The position numbers and the translations under genes are program-made. Source: Rutpela maculata (taxonomy: Eukaryota > Arthropoda > Insecta > Coleoptera > Cerambycidae). Taken from it: a stretch of 64,000 bases of DNA. The stretch spans positions 102,489,823 to 102,553,822 of the forward strand of contig OW386291.2 in NCBI GenBank assembly GCA_936432065.2, in the 5' to 3' direction. This document shows, piece after piece, positions 35,511-47,084 of this stretch. Every line of letters starts with the position of its first letter. Position 1 is the first letter of the stretch. The notes below the pieces were generated by a model. That model worked only from the letters and a program-made list of their open reading frames with translations, did no database searches and was not told the DNA's origin.

Positions 35511-36279
35511 AGAAACACTTTTTTTTACACTGGATGTCCCTTTATTATAGTAAATTATCATATTATATTAAATTTTCATCTTCATCTTCAATTCAAGAAA
35601 GTACTGTATCTCTTAATGGAAAGCCATTCGATGCCATAATAATTCATGACACATTTACTTCTATCAAAAGCAGAAAATATACTGACACATTTCTGTAATC
35701 TGTATTGTTACTCCATAATGCGTATGAAGAATTCATACATGCTATTGTTCGCTGTGTAATAAAATAGTAATAGTTGTTCGACCTTTCTTATTTCAAGTGC
35801 TTTCATATGTCTTCTGCAAAATATAAAACGCATTTGCTGTTTATTTTATTTTTACTACTGTTTACCGAATACTATCTGCTATCATAAAAAAAGTACAAAG
35901 AGAGCGACAAGTGTGCCGCTGTCTTTGTGGTGCCGAAAATTCTCCTTACATTTTTCAAAAGTCCTTACGTTATAGTGCCTTATATACAGATCCAGTAAAT
36001 GTACATATTCCGAATCTGTATGTGCAGAGATAAAAATAATTTTTCAAATTAAGAATTGTTTAATACCAAATAAATAATTTTTCCAAGTTTGTAATAAATA
36101 ATTTATTTACATTATGATTCTTAAGTCATACTTTTTATTTCTTACCACAAAGGTATTTATTTCATATGCATAATGCATTTATTTGCTTATATGAATCATA
36201 AGAACATTATATTTATCTGTGTGTGTACGCTGTCTCTGGCGTAACTATCTGGAGCCGGGGTTTGAATCCATTTTACACT
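35511..36279. other. AT-rich stretch with no recognised gene
   Basis: It lies upstream (in transcript sense) of the hAT fragment, but I could not extend the transposase match into it. No repeats are obvious. Confidence 0.4.
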
Positions 36280-36440
36280 AATCGTGCGCACAAAAAGTTA
36301 CAGGCAGACCGACAGACAGATTTTTTTTAGCTCAAACTTAAAATCTTAACATTTCATGTCAGTCTAAGCCTATTTGAACAATAAAAAATTCAACATTTTA
36401 TATATCGTTACTTTACCCTCCACTACATGGATGTGGAAGT
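36280..36440 (-). mobile_element. A-family repeat, copy A5, microsatellite end only
   Basis: It runs from ATCGTGCGCACAAAAAGTTA through a short CAGACCGACAGACAG tract to AAACTTAAAATCTTAACATT, CGTTACTTTACC and the end CACTACATGGATGTGGAAGT. Inverted words of the ACTTCCAC type are seen at this end too. The 30-bp minisatellite begins about 490 bp further on. Confidence 0.7.
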
Positions 36441-36928
36441 AATATGATGTTGTTGCTGCAGATTTTGTGTACAAAATGCTACAGGGAAACTTTTTTTATC
36501 ATAGTGCACTTTTGTTCTCCAAATTTTGCACATTTTTAAAAAATTTTCTGATGAATTCAATACAAAAGTTGAATTATAGCCATTTTGCTAGTTTACATAA
36601 ATCATGAGAGTTTACACGCCTCTGGCGATCGTTCCGTATAACGGAACAAGTTTACGCAGGTTCAAAATTAAAAAAAAATGTTTTACTGAATTTTTAAAGA
36701 AGAGGTTATAATTTAATTTTCACTAAGTAATATAATTTTTCAATAAGATCGACTGAATTCCTGCTCTTTGCTTCATTGGTGAAGAGTATATGGTCTAATT
36801 CTGATGCTGATGCTTCGCGTGAAAGACTTCTTGCGTGTGGAATTAAGAACATTGGTACACTAACTTATGCCTATAAAGAAGTACTATATACTCACTGAGT
36901 ACTTCTATAATACTCAGGAAGTACACTT
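36441..36928. other. AT-rich stretch between A5 and the minisatellite
   Basis: No gene is visible. A small perfect hairpin, GTTCCGT-ATA-ACGGAAC, lies at about 36632-36648. Confidence 0.5.
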
Positions 36929-37235
36929 GAGGGAACCCACTGCGCATAGTACCCGGGAAAACTCACTGCGCCTTCATCGCACTCAAGGAAAACTTCTGCG
37001 CATCCATAATACTAGGGGAAACCCACTGCGCATCCGTTGAACTCGAGAAAACCCATTGCGCATCCATACTACTTGGGCAAACCTACTGCGCATCCATTGT
37101 ACTCGGGGAAACCCACTGCCCATCCATTGTACTCGAGGAAACCCACTTCGCATCTATAGTACTCGAGGAAACCCACTGCATATCCACGGTACTCGAGGAA
37201 ACCCACTGCGCATGCATTGTACTGAATTCTTGGAT
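36929..37235. repeat. 30-bp minisatellite, about 10 units
   Basis: The core unit is like GGAAACCCACTGCGCATCCA followed by a variable ten bases ending TACTCGA. Because the period is divisible by three, both strands stay open for about 60 codons. Those frames are repeat artefacts. The same minisatellite occurs in reverse orientation at 47665-48035. Confidence 0.9.
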
Positions 37236-37595
37236 AGAATACCGTAATAATGCAATCAAACTTTGAGGTCCCAAAAAATATATATACTTGATTTATTAGG
37301 GTTTCATCAGAATATTGCAGAATATCTGATTCTAAACAAAGCCAAAATAAATAGAGGTAGACCTAGTCTAGCAGATCACACAAATGCACCACAACAAAAA
37401 AACGAAGTAAAACCAGTTATAGAAATGAGGTTAGATGGCTATGATCATTATCCTGAAGTTGAAAATAAAAAATGAAACACAAGGTGCAAGTTGGAGTCAT
37501 GCAAAGGAAAAACACATGAATATTGTACTAAGTGCAACGTACATTTATGCCTTTTGAAAGTCCGTAACTGCTTCTTGAAGTTTCACAAACAATAA
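37225..37595 (+). pseudogene. piggyBac-like transposase C-terminus
   Basis: After NSWIEYRNNAIKL (from 37225) and a frameshift, one frame from about 37275 reads ILDLLGFHQNIAEYLILN, then RGRPSLAD, MRLDGYDHYPE, and, past a single TGA stop, TRCKLESCKGKTHEYCTKC and NVHLCLLKVRNCFLKFH before a stop at 37593-37595. The RGRPS motif, an H-aromatic-P segment and the terminal cysteine-rich domain with paired C-x2-C are typical of piggyBac transposase C-termini, where the domain binds DNA ends. The catalytic core is missing; the minisatellite sits directly upstream. A hairpin ATGTCCC-TTGTCA-GGGACAT at about 37725 may be unrelated. Confidence 0.75.
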
Positions 37596-38876
37596 TATTG
37601 TGACTTTTTTTAATCTTTTGTTAATACTTGTTTAAGATTTTGAACATTGTAACTGCAATAAATTTCCTTTATTTCATGATTTCTTATTGAATCCTACAAA
37701 TCCTATAAAAGATTCATGAAGTCACTATGTCCCTTGTCAGGGACATCCTTTAAAGGCGAAATGGAAGGACCTAGACTTATTCCTGTGCCACTAAAATTAT
37801 TAAAAAATTGTATTAAAATGAACCCCAAGTTTCAGATTTTTCTGGAAATTATTTTTGGTTCGTTACTGAAAGCATTAATATACCTATTAGTTATTGGATT
37901 AAACCAAGTTTTTATTTATTACTTCTTTATTTATAAGTAAAATAGATGTAATAGTCGTCAATTATAGAAACTGCTAAATTAATGGTTGTAAATTTAATCA
38001 TATTTATATACATGTTATTGCATTCTGATGATAAGTTTATAATCAGAGACGCAAGTAGTGAGTAGTTTGTATCACTTTTTCTTAAAATTTGTATTGAACA
38101 TTGCGTAGCCATAATATATATTTTCCAACTATATAACAGCCCTGGTATATACGACATCTGCACGTACAAAAAGTTCCCCTTCAATGATAAATGTGTCTCC
38201 CGCGGACAAAATACATTTGATTAAATTATAATGTGGAAATATGACAGGTCATCATCAAGTTCCGCCGCGATTATTGCCATCGACATGGCGTTGGCAGTCC
38301 TTTCAATCCTTTAAAGTTCCGACTGTAGACGTCGAGGGAACGACGGCACCAAAGAAATGACAAAGAACTGCACAGTTTTTTTCTGTATACAGAAAGAAAA
38401 CTTTTAATCGAACATTTACTCTTCGACTGAAGCGGCTAGGATTACGACGTGTTTTGTTTTCCAGCGTTATCATATTCTCTTGGGATATCAAGTTTCCAGT
38501 TCACAGAAACACTTTCATAAATTACTTTTAGTATTATGCCTGCTTTATATTGACCATTTTCGGATTCTGGTGGAAACCACAACCGCGATGTCTCTCCATT
38601 GTTTTTAGTTTATCTTAATGTGGCAGAGACAAGTTTGCTTGTATTTTTCAGTGCTTTTTCCAGTTTAAATGGTAATGAGGTATACAGGCACTAAGGAGTT
38701 TCATTTTCTGGTATGATGACTGATTTCATAATAAAATAACACATTCTTACTTATTTTGTTAACTCAAGGGAAGAACTGTGAACGTGAAAAAATCACTCCC
38801 TGAGATCTCTTCGAAGTTTCACGTTTCGGACTGTTAAGATAAAGAAAATTAAGTTATACCGGGTGACAACGAGATT
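37596..38876. other. AT-rich stretch with no recognised gene
   Basis: No motif was recognised in the short open frames at 37716-37940 or elsewhere. No terminal repeat of the piggyBac relic could be identified. Confidence 0.4.
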
Positions 38877-40917
38877 AGTCCCGTTCCAATTTCTAGGTTA
38901 ATTTTAGGAATACAATTTTGAAATTTTGGCATATCATTTATGACACAAAAAGCCACATTTTGCACTTCAGTGAAAAATATCACTCCGGTCCAACCGGAAG
39001 TAGCAACAATTTTTGATTTTTAAATGGCAACCTATATATTTTTGCACAATTAGATTCCACATGAAATTCTCGTTACAACGCTGTATCACAACTAGGTAAT
39101 TTTTTTCTAAATAGCGTCATAAATTCGAAAAAGTGAAAAAGCTAAGTTGGCAGCTGCAAGACTGTGTTCTCAAAAAATTTACCCAGTAGGCCTTGAATCT
39201 GACGCATCACCTTAATTTTTATTGTCGCATTTCGATAAAAGTTTATTTCGTGCCAAAATCACTATTTTGCCTTGAAAAACAATTTTTTGAAAAAACGTAA
39301 AAAGCAAATGAATTTTATTCAATTTTTTTAAATGGTAACCATATTTTTTTACTTGCACCAGCAAAGCCCAAAACATTAACCTTATATTTGATGTATAATC
39401 CATCTAGTTTCGGTGCTAATTTACTTTGAAATTGTTTGATTTCTGTAGATGCTACATTTACCAATTGGTATTGTTAAGAAAATACAGGGATTAAATATAT
39501 AAAATTTACAGAATTTATTAATAATTATTTATAAGGTAGAGGAAAATATAATTATAGCAATTGTTCAAAACGCATTTCTTCACTACATTTTTGAGCCCTT
39601 CTGATGGTTTCCCTTACCACCCGTTCTAACATTTGCGCAATTATTGTTGCAAAAACTTGGCGAACTTTGATTTTCAACTCCTGGAGTTTTCTTGAAGATG
39701 ATGAATAAACTCGTTCTTTGACGTAGCCCCTCAGGAAAAAATCCATAGGGGTTAGATCAGGTGATCTGGTGGTCCATCTTGTGTGCTCGTATGTCGAAAT
39801 GACTCTATTTTGAAATCTGTTTTCTAAATAATTAGAGATATCTCGAAGGTTATGTGGTGGAGCCCCATCTTGCTGGTAATAAATGCTTCTTTTCAAATTC
39901 ATAAGTAATTCTCCTAAAAAGCTCTCAAGTTCATTTTCCAAACAGTTCAGGTACCTGTTTGTACATATTCCGTTTAAAGTACTCTGAAATAAAATAGGTC
40001 CTATGATCCTAGTACCCACAATTCCTGCCCATACATTTACCCCAAACACTTCTTGGTGATTTCCTTCTCTAAATTAATGTAAATTTTCCTGAGACCAGTA
40101 ACGCCAATTATTTCGGTTACACATGGAATTGTTAGTGAACCGACTTTCATCTGCGAACAGAATTCTGGGAACAATGTTTCTATTTTCTAGTAACTAATTG
40201 CAGTAATGAACTCCCCTACCTGTAGCAGCTTCATATAAATGCTAACGAAGTTTATATTTATATGACTTATAAGGCCATGTTTTCTCAATATTTTTCTAAC
40301 AGATCCTCGGCTAATATCAAGAGCACTTCCAATCTCACTTGTACTTGCATTTTTTTTAATTTCAACGCATGCTAAAACATTGATCTCTATGGCCTCGTCA
40401 ATAATAAACGTATTTTGTTCGTTTTCATTTGGCTGGGCCCTAAATTTTTTTTTTAAAATCTTAATATTTTCTACAAAGTTGATGCATTCCAGGATACCGC
40501 TCTGCATATAACCTTTCAGCTTAAGATGCATTTATTTTAGATTCCCCATATTTATTTATTTAAGTAACATGTCCACCTTTTCATTTTGGGTAAATACCGC
40601 CATTTTGTGTCTTTTTAAAACTTTTAAATAGTTATATTAGCAAATGAATCACAAGCAAATTAAAAAAGCACTACATAAACTTTATTAAATAATAACTAAT
40701 AAAAAATGTTTGAAAAGAAATGTCATTTTGTCATGGTACCCTTGTAAAATTTAATACATAGATACATTAGTACATACGGTTTCATTAAATAACTGAAGAA
40801 TCGCATCTACAGAAATCCAATAGTTTAAGTGTAAATTAGCACTGAAACTAAACGTATTATACATCAAATAAAAGGTTAATGTTTTGGGCTTTGTTGGTGC
40901 AAGTAAAAAAATATGAT
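38877..40917 (-). mobile_element. Mariner-like element with inverted arms
   Basis: 39338-39452 is an inverted copy of 40803-40917, about 115 bp with scattered differences. They share words such as GGTTAATGTTTTGGGCTTTG. They enclose a minus-strand transposase relic. 38877-39337 begins CCGGGTGACAACGAGATTAG, which looks like a mariner-type terminal repeat, but no right-hand partner was found, so it may belong to a second element or a longer truncated one. Confidence 0.65.
39552..40531 (-). pseudogene. Mariner-like (DUF4817-type) transposase, nearly complete
   Basis: Minus-strand pieces cover most of a DDE transposase. Reading from 40531, TSEIGSALDISRGSVRKILR is the helix-turn-helix. After a break, RILFADESRFTNNSM carries the first catalytic Asp. 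Then YWSQENL, a stop, and FGVNVWAGIVGTRIIGP begins the frame open to 39552, with YYQQDGAPPHNL (second Asp), WTTRSPDLTPMDFFLRG (third acidic residue) and a C-terminal helix ending RFEQLL. The last 165 codons are intact, the best-preserved coding stretch in the window, but a stop at about 40072 and a deletion near 40190 break the whole. It is a relative of the relic at 4744-7489, though not a close copy. Confidence 0.85.
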
Positions 40918-41145
40918 TAGAGAATATTATTAAGGTATTATGCAAATCACAACTTACACACTTTTTTTATTTATCATGAAAATACCTACTTTCTGTATAT
41001 TGTTGCCCTAATCTGGGCACGCTAATATACTAGTTAGGTAAATACTTTAAAACACTTATTATTGGAGAACCAATCAAAACAACTACTCTCCTAGCTAATA
41101 CTGACGAAGTATTGAATTACATGATAGGATTCTTAGCGTTTTAAA

Positions 41146-41354
41146 GAAAAAAATATTGAAAATATTTAAATTATTTATTTACATTTAGTCATTCACACTT
41201 TTTTATTTAATATGAAATTATCTACTTTCTGTATATTGGTACCTTAACCGGGTCAAGGTACCAATATACAGAATGCAGATAATTTCATATTAAATAAAAA
41301 AGTGTGAATGACTAAATGTAAATAAATAATTTAAATATTTTCAATATTTTTTTC
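41146..41354. repeat. 100-bp-arm palindrome with 9-base loop
   Basis: 41146-41245 pairs with 41255-41354 with about two mismatches; the loop is AACCGGGTC. A third partial copy of the arm core (CTACTTTCTGTATATTG) lies in direct orientation at about 40989-41005. The arms are AT-rich and non-coding. The near identity and small loop suggest a recent inverted duplication. Confidence 0.9.
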
Positions 41355-41403
41355 TATGTATGTTGCTAATGTCTACGACCCAATCTATCCTTACTTACTT
41401 ACA

Positions 41404-42255
41404 CAAGAATGCAAGAGAATCTTCTCCAGGAAGGTGGAAATAGACAGCAACAGGGTGAAGAGATAAGAAAGATCTCGCCTCATGGATGAGTGGCAACGAC
41501 GCTGGAACGCCGAATCCAGGGGAAGGTGGACGGCTAGATTAATGGGGCGGATAAGTACATGGTTAAGCCGCGGACAGGGTGAAGCGAACTACCACTTAAC
41601 GTAGTTCCTGACTAGACATGGTTTTTTCCGATCTTATCTGTATAAGATGGGAAGAACGGAAAACCCAGAATGCGTCTACTGTGAGATGGAACCCGAAGAC
41701 CACACGTTCTTCGAATATAACAAATGGATTCGGGAAAGGACCGGTTTGGAAGTAGACAGTGGAAGTGACAGTGCCCAACTGATACCCGACAACATCGTGG
41801 ATAATATGTTGCGCAGCAATCATTGCTGGGAAGCAGTTTCAAAATTCGTAGAGACGGTGTTACGACAAAAGAAACAAGAGGAGCAATAAATGTGACACAC
41901 GTCACGCACAAGGCATCGAGACCTCACTCCTGAACCCCCAATCACAGCAGTGGACGGGGGATGTAGGGAAATGGTGAGGATGGCAGATGGCGTCACAACA
42001 AGGACGGCACGGATCAGACTGAAGTAATGCGAAAGCTGTTCCAGTCTGATCTTTCCTCGAGGATTTCAGAAGGACCTCTTATTCCGTTAGCTAACGCACC
42101 GGCAACGCTCTCCTAAAAGAACGACACTCTCCTTTGTGGAGAGCACTGGTCCTTTCTAGAGAATTCTAAATGCCGCGAATATACAATGGATTAATGGGCT
42201 TGAGTACTGACGATCTTCGGATGTGCTCGCGTTTCAAATAATAATAATAATAATG
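41404..42255 (+). pseudogene. R1-like non-LTR retrotransposon, 5'-truncated 3' end
   Basis: One frame from 41404 to the stop at 41887-41889 encodes the C-terminal tail of an RT polyprotein. It has WQRRWNAESRGRWTARLMG, then YHLT followed by an in-frame TAG where Gln is usual, then HGFFRSYLYKMGR, and a CVYC ... DHTFFE zinc-knuckle-like segment (the usual CxxC...HxxxxC, with the last Cys changed to Tyr). A second stop lies upstream at about 41462. The GC-rich 3' UTR ends in an AAT repeat (about 42238-42254), a usual type of tail. There is no 28S rDNA target around it. Confidence 0.8.
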
Positions 42256-43172
42256 TCACCACATCTTAAGTGAATACCAACTCTTGGTGACTAGAAGGAT
42301 TACACACTTCGGCTGACCATTCGCTAGACCGGAAAAGATAGCTGAAGCTCCCATATGATACCAGTAATGACCTTCACCATTGTGTCCAGCACAATACACA
42401 AAATACAAAATACTAATTTTCTAGTACATTGTCTATTAAGATTCTCTCACAATGGAGCGGGATTTAAAAATATAAATCTTTAATTGATGATACCCAAGAG
42501 AAACGCACTTTATGTGAATTTATTTCATAAAATGATTAGTAAATGAAGATTTAAAGTTATTCAAAATTCACATCAATTCAGTATGAACCCAGGCTTGCTA
42601 GTGGTCTTAATAGCATTTTCTAAAGCATAGTAAGATAGCTTTCAATCAATTCTTTAGGCAACTGAATGGGCAAAACCGAAGTAAATAAATGATCCAGGAT
42701 TTATGAAATTAGCATTAAGAGTTGTAATTTAAAGTATGTTAGATAAATGAAATGTTCAATTATAACTATCATCTGATTCATACCAAATAGAGAAAAAACA
42801 AATAGGTTTCGCTTTGTCCAGCGCGAGAGGAGAATCATAGAATAAAGTCTGTTCCATGATAAGTTCCTGATCGTATAGTTTAAGGAATATCATCCGGAGC
42901 TCTATCCTTCCTTGTCTATATTGAAATATTGTTTGTAGCCTAATCTGTAACGTAATTTTTAATCGTTATGGTCAAGTTATGACCGACGTACGGCATTTCT
43001 ATTGTTCGACAGCAAACCAATTTGCGTAATGCGTGTCGTCGTCGAATGCGGCTGGCGATTTCAGAGGCGGGCCGATTTTCTCGGAAGTCGGGTATAGCAG
43101 GTGTAATGCACTTATTTCAGTTAGTACCTAAGCGGGCAATTTTAGTCTTGTTCTATTGTTAAAATAGTAAAC
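42256..43172. other. Stretch without recognised gene
   Basis: 42256-42400 is GC-richer and follows the R1-like tail; 42980-43110 is also GC-richer and may be the 5' end of the DDE element that follows. I found no terminal repeats that pair across 43173-44150. Confidence 0.4.
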
Positions 43173-44150
43173 ATGCATCCTGGTGAATTTTTAAACCCGC
43201 AATCACAGCAGTTAGTTTTGAATTAGTTGGAATATTTTCAAAAGGAAAATGAAAATGGTGGACCTTTATTGTCAATAAAAGCTGTTCAAAGGCGAGTGGG
43301 TGAGGCTTTAAAAATCGATGAAAAGCCTATAAGAAAAATAGTTAAAAACGACAAAGAAAATGTGCTTTGGTTAAACGAAATCGTAAAAAGTCCAAAACCG
43401 TTACACGATACTGTAAAATATGAAATAAAAAATGGTATTTACGTTATGGTGTCTGATCATAAACATATTTCCTTGGCTATTCTTTTAGAAGAGCTAAAAT
43501 CTAGAGCAATAGTTGATATTGGCCGTACCAGTTTGTATAAAGTGATTAAAAAATTAGGCTTTTCCTTAAAAAAAGATGACGATAGAAAAGTACTGTGTGA
43601 AAGACCACAAATGTATCTAAAACGACTAGAGTTTTTATGCAAATACATAAAAAAAATTGAAAAGTAATGACCCCAAAAATGTAGTGTTCTTAGGCGAAAC
43701 TTGGATCTTTAGCAGAGGAGTATTAAAACGTTCTTGGCAAGATGATTCCAGTAAATCGAAAAGGCGTCGTACAGCTACAGAAGATTTATAGATGTACATG
43801 CAGGATCTATTCATGGCTTTGCTGAAAATGCGAGTTTAGTTTTATTCACCAAGAATAAGTCAGCAAATTACCATGACAACATGAACTCTAAAAATTTTAA
43901 AAAGTGGCTGACAGAGAGACTTTTGCCGGGGTTACAAAATCCAAGCATCATTGTTTTAGATAATACTAAGTACCACTCTCGGGTTGAAGAAAAACAACCA
44001 ACCCGATCTTGGCCGAAAGAAAAAATACAAACCTGGTTAAAGACCAAAAACATAGATTTCAGTAATACCGCATTTAAGGCTGAATTGCTCCAGTTTTGCA
44101 TTTTACTGCCATATTTGTTTTATATAAGCTTCGGCATAATTAGTATTAAG
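43173..44150 (+). pseudogene. IS630/Tc1-type DDE transposase pseudogene
   Basis: It starts at ATG 43173 with a stop after about 15 codons. A 146-codon open part (43227-43667) follows with a helical N-terminal region and TSLYKVIKKLGFSLKK, a helix-turn-helix-like block, then ERPQMYLKRLEFLCKYIK. After a break, NVVFLGETWIFSRGVLKRSW corresponds to the first catalytic block, where the usual FLDET has become FLGET. A frameshift near 43787 leads to VHAGSIHGFAENASL, NFKKWLTERLLPGLQNPSII, and VLDNTKYHS with the second Asp. The last catalytic residue and C-terminus are missing after about 44097. It matches a transposase type common in insect genomes (DDE_3-like). It is inactive. Confidence 0.75.
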
Positions 44151-46162
44151 TGTGTAGTTTATTTTGAGATTACATATACTTATTTGACAAAATTCTATTA
44201 AAATATAAAACAAAGCGACGCCACTGTGCATTAGAAAACACCAACGAGCTACGGCATCTTAGTTCAGACGTTCGTGACGTCACACCGGGACTCTATCAGC
44301 GAACAGACTTTAGATATTATTAAATTAAGGTTAACTGAAATAGAAACAAGCAAAAAATAGTTGTTTATTATATGTTTCATAAACATATGTTTTTGAGAGC
44401 TCAAAAGTTACTAAATGTAACAATTGTACGAGTACGACAAATGGCCCTCTTTATTGGTTAGTACGTAGATAGCACAGATCAATTAGTTAAATTGTGTTGT
44501 GGGAGTTGTAATAATTTAGTACAATATAAGATTCATTTTTAAATTCAATCTAATTTTATTTATTTCTAGATGATGCCAACTTGTAGACAAAACGCACGAT
44601 TTGAGTGTTTTAGCGTTTGTGGAAACTATTTCACTATCTATAGTGTCTTTAATTTATTTGTAGTTACGCTTAGACAGCTAATATTTTTATAATTTCAATA
44701 TACGTAATTCTCCTCTATGAAAATTGCACAAATATCAGAAATGAATTTGAATATTTCTTTAACAATCTATTTGTTTTCGATCAACGAAAACCACAACTTA
44801 TTGGAATATTATTAATTTTAAATATCCCGATTAGTTTTAATTGGTCCCTTTAAGTTCTTCTGCTATAAAACAATGCTCGTTGTTATATAAATAATAATTT
44901 AATTTTTCTCCGATTTAAAACTTTCTATAAACTATGTTAAATAACCATTGTTTCCTTCACATTGATGTTTAAATTTTATCTTAATTATGTTCACAAAAGA
45001 AGCTTATACCGGTAACTTTTCTTTTCATCCCATAAATATGAAGAAAATTAAACTCAAACGATGAAGTTTCCGATAGTTAATTACAGTTTGAGAATCTTTT
45101 AAGGGCTCCACTTAATGAAAACAAAGCAATTTATGTTTGTTGAAAATATTATACTTAAAACATTGTTTGCGCTATGCCGTGAAAATTTGATGTAATCAAA
45201 AAATAATTTATGAAGCTATCGGAAAACTCTCAATGAGATTTTTATATTGCATTAATAATATATTGCCTTAACGATAAAGATGTTGCATTAATTATCTGGT
45301 GTACTTCTTAATCTTTAATGAAGTATATATAACTACTGCGTATACAAAAATATTATGCTGCAAAATATTTTTGTGTGGAATTTTGTATCTCTCTAGGTGT
45401 AAATTAATATTTCAGTATCAAAAATAAGACATTATAGAGAGTGCTATTTTCTAGGAACAATTTAAAACTATTTTTATTCTGGGTAAGGCTTTGATATTTT
45501 ATTAAAATTCCAAGCATTTGATGGTGAATGACTACTGTAACCAAAATACAAAATTTTATTGCATTTCGTTTAAGCATTACAGATAGATGGCGAAAAAAAA
45601 AATTCTTCCAAAATATATAAAACATCCTGTATTTCGAAAACGGGACCGCTTTAGTCATTACTGTATGGGGGTTTAAGATCACCTCAATGTTGTCTATCCT
45701 TTGGTAAAGTACGACCTACGAATCACCCTGTATAATGCAACTTTCATATGTGTTATGCATAATTTACAATAATAATGAGCGATATAAACAAATATTGAGA
45801 AATATATGGAGAGAATGTAAAAGAAAATGTAAAGTAAACAATATACATTCTTAGATTTCCAAAACACAATAACAGAATTTTTATTTTTATATGCAACTTG
45901 CAACATGTAACTGTCAGATAATAATTGTCTTAATTATATAGTTTCCGATGCGATGGCATTTCTGGAAGCATTTCTGCTTCAATTGTCGTTCACTACTGCT
46001 GTAGTCTTACCTCTGTCTAATATCACTTATCTTTTTCAGACGTTCGCATATACTCTGATGTTCATGCATACTTTGTCAGATAGAATACTCTGTATAGTTA
46101 TAATTTATTTGATATACTTATCGTTAGTTTAGTGTCTAATGTAAAGCTTTAAAATGCGGTTT
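44151..46162. other. AT-rich stretch with no recognised gene
   Basis: A GTGACGTCAC palindrome lies at 44274-44283 in a GC-richer patch. The words CATCCTGTATTT (about 45628) and CACCCTGTATAATG (about 45724) resemble mariner-type ends in the same orientation. A 39-codon frame after a splice-acceptor-like site at 44571 has no support. Confidence 0.4.
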
Positions 46163-46747
46163 TGTAACGGTTCAAAATTGAGAGCCCTTTATTTTATAAT
46201 TTAGTATTCCCCGAAACCCCCTTAAGCCGGCCCCGAGTCAAACTCCGTATTAAGAAATAAATCCGCACGAAAAATAACGGTGGTAATAGCTCGAGTCCTA
46301 TTCCCATATAAGGAAATAGCGAAAATCTCGGCCTACGATTGGCCTAATTTAGTCAATACGTGATATCCAAGCGTCGTTCCCCACTCTGGCATATATAACT
46401 AGAGAATACCTTCTACGCGGACTCGAGAGTCGAGGTCCAGCCAGGATAGGGCGTTTGTGGTCGGCGTGGCGCCGGCCACATGAATTTGAGGCATCAAAAA
46501 ATTTGGCAGATTCCTGGAGATTTGAGTTAAAAGAAATGCAAAGTATGCTTTAGTGAGTAAACTTAGGAGAATTTTTTCTATGTTTGGGATACTGTGGCTG
46601 CTGTACTTAATACCAATTAACGAATAGCTATCTACTTGTTTCAATTTGATTTGTTAATTAGAGTATGGTGTAAAGTGCTTCGTATCTACGATCCGGCTTC
46701 TATAAGTACATTTTAAATTTTCATTCCTTGGCCAGAGACCTGTTACA
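46163..46747 (+). mobile_element. Possible solo LTR
   Basis: The segment begins TGTAAC and ends GTTACA, the inverted TG...CA form of LTR ends. It contains a GC-rich promoter-like region with CATATATAACT (TATA-like) at about 46390 and an upstream AATAAA. No matching second LTR, primer-binding site or 5-bp target duplication was seen, so this stays tentative. The GC-rich part from 46205 to 46500 is unusual for this window whatever its origin. Confidence 0.35.
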
Positions 46748-47084
46748 TCATTTTTCAACAAATCACGTTATATCTAGCCGTGCTATTAGTGTACTGTTCG
46801 TGTAATGATTTAGTTACCGATTGTTTTGAGTAAAATAAATTTAACTTTTATCGATTTCCAGACTACATCAAATACTGTATTGGTGTTTATGCTCGCAGAT
46901 TTTGTCGATACGCAGATGATGTCTGCAGATTTTGTATTTAACTATTAAAGTTTTTGGATTTATTGTTTATTATATAAACCTTTCTAATATATTGTTTATT
47001 TCTTCTAGTGGTTTACTGAGTGAGTAAATTAAATTAATATTTATAAAAGTAACTTCAGGTCGGCCGGCTCTTATTAATGTTTTT
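46748..47084. other. AT-rich stretch with no recognised feature
   Basis: Nothing coding or repetitive is evident before the next A-family copy. Confidence 0.4.

Noticed and set aside
36929..37235. CRISPR-like array
   Set aside because: Units are contiguous 30-bp tandem repeats without unique spacers, in a eukaryotic sequence.
37056..37274. Open frames on both strands through 36929-37235 (and 47631-47971)
   Set aside because: They come from a 30-bp tandem repeat whose period is divisible by three. The repetitive peptides on both strands are artefacts.
44571..44690. 39-codon frame after a splice-acceptor-like TTTCTAG
   Set aside because: It is too short, with no matching donor or conserved residues that I can recognise.
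45404..45906. Open frames near CACCCTGTATA ends as a transposase
   Set aside because: No helix-turn-helix or DDE motif could be read in any frame; only terminal-repeat-like words are present.
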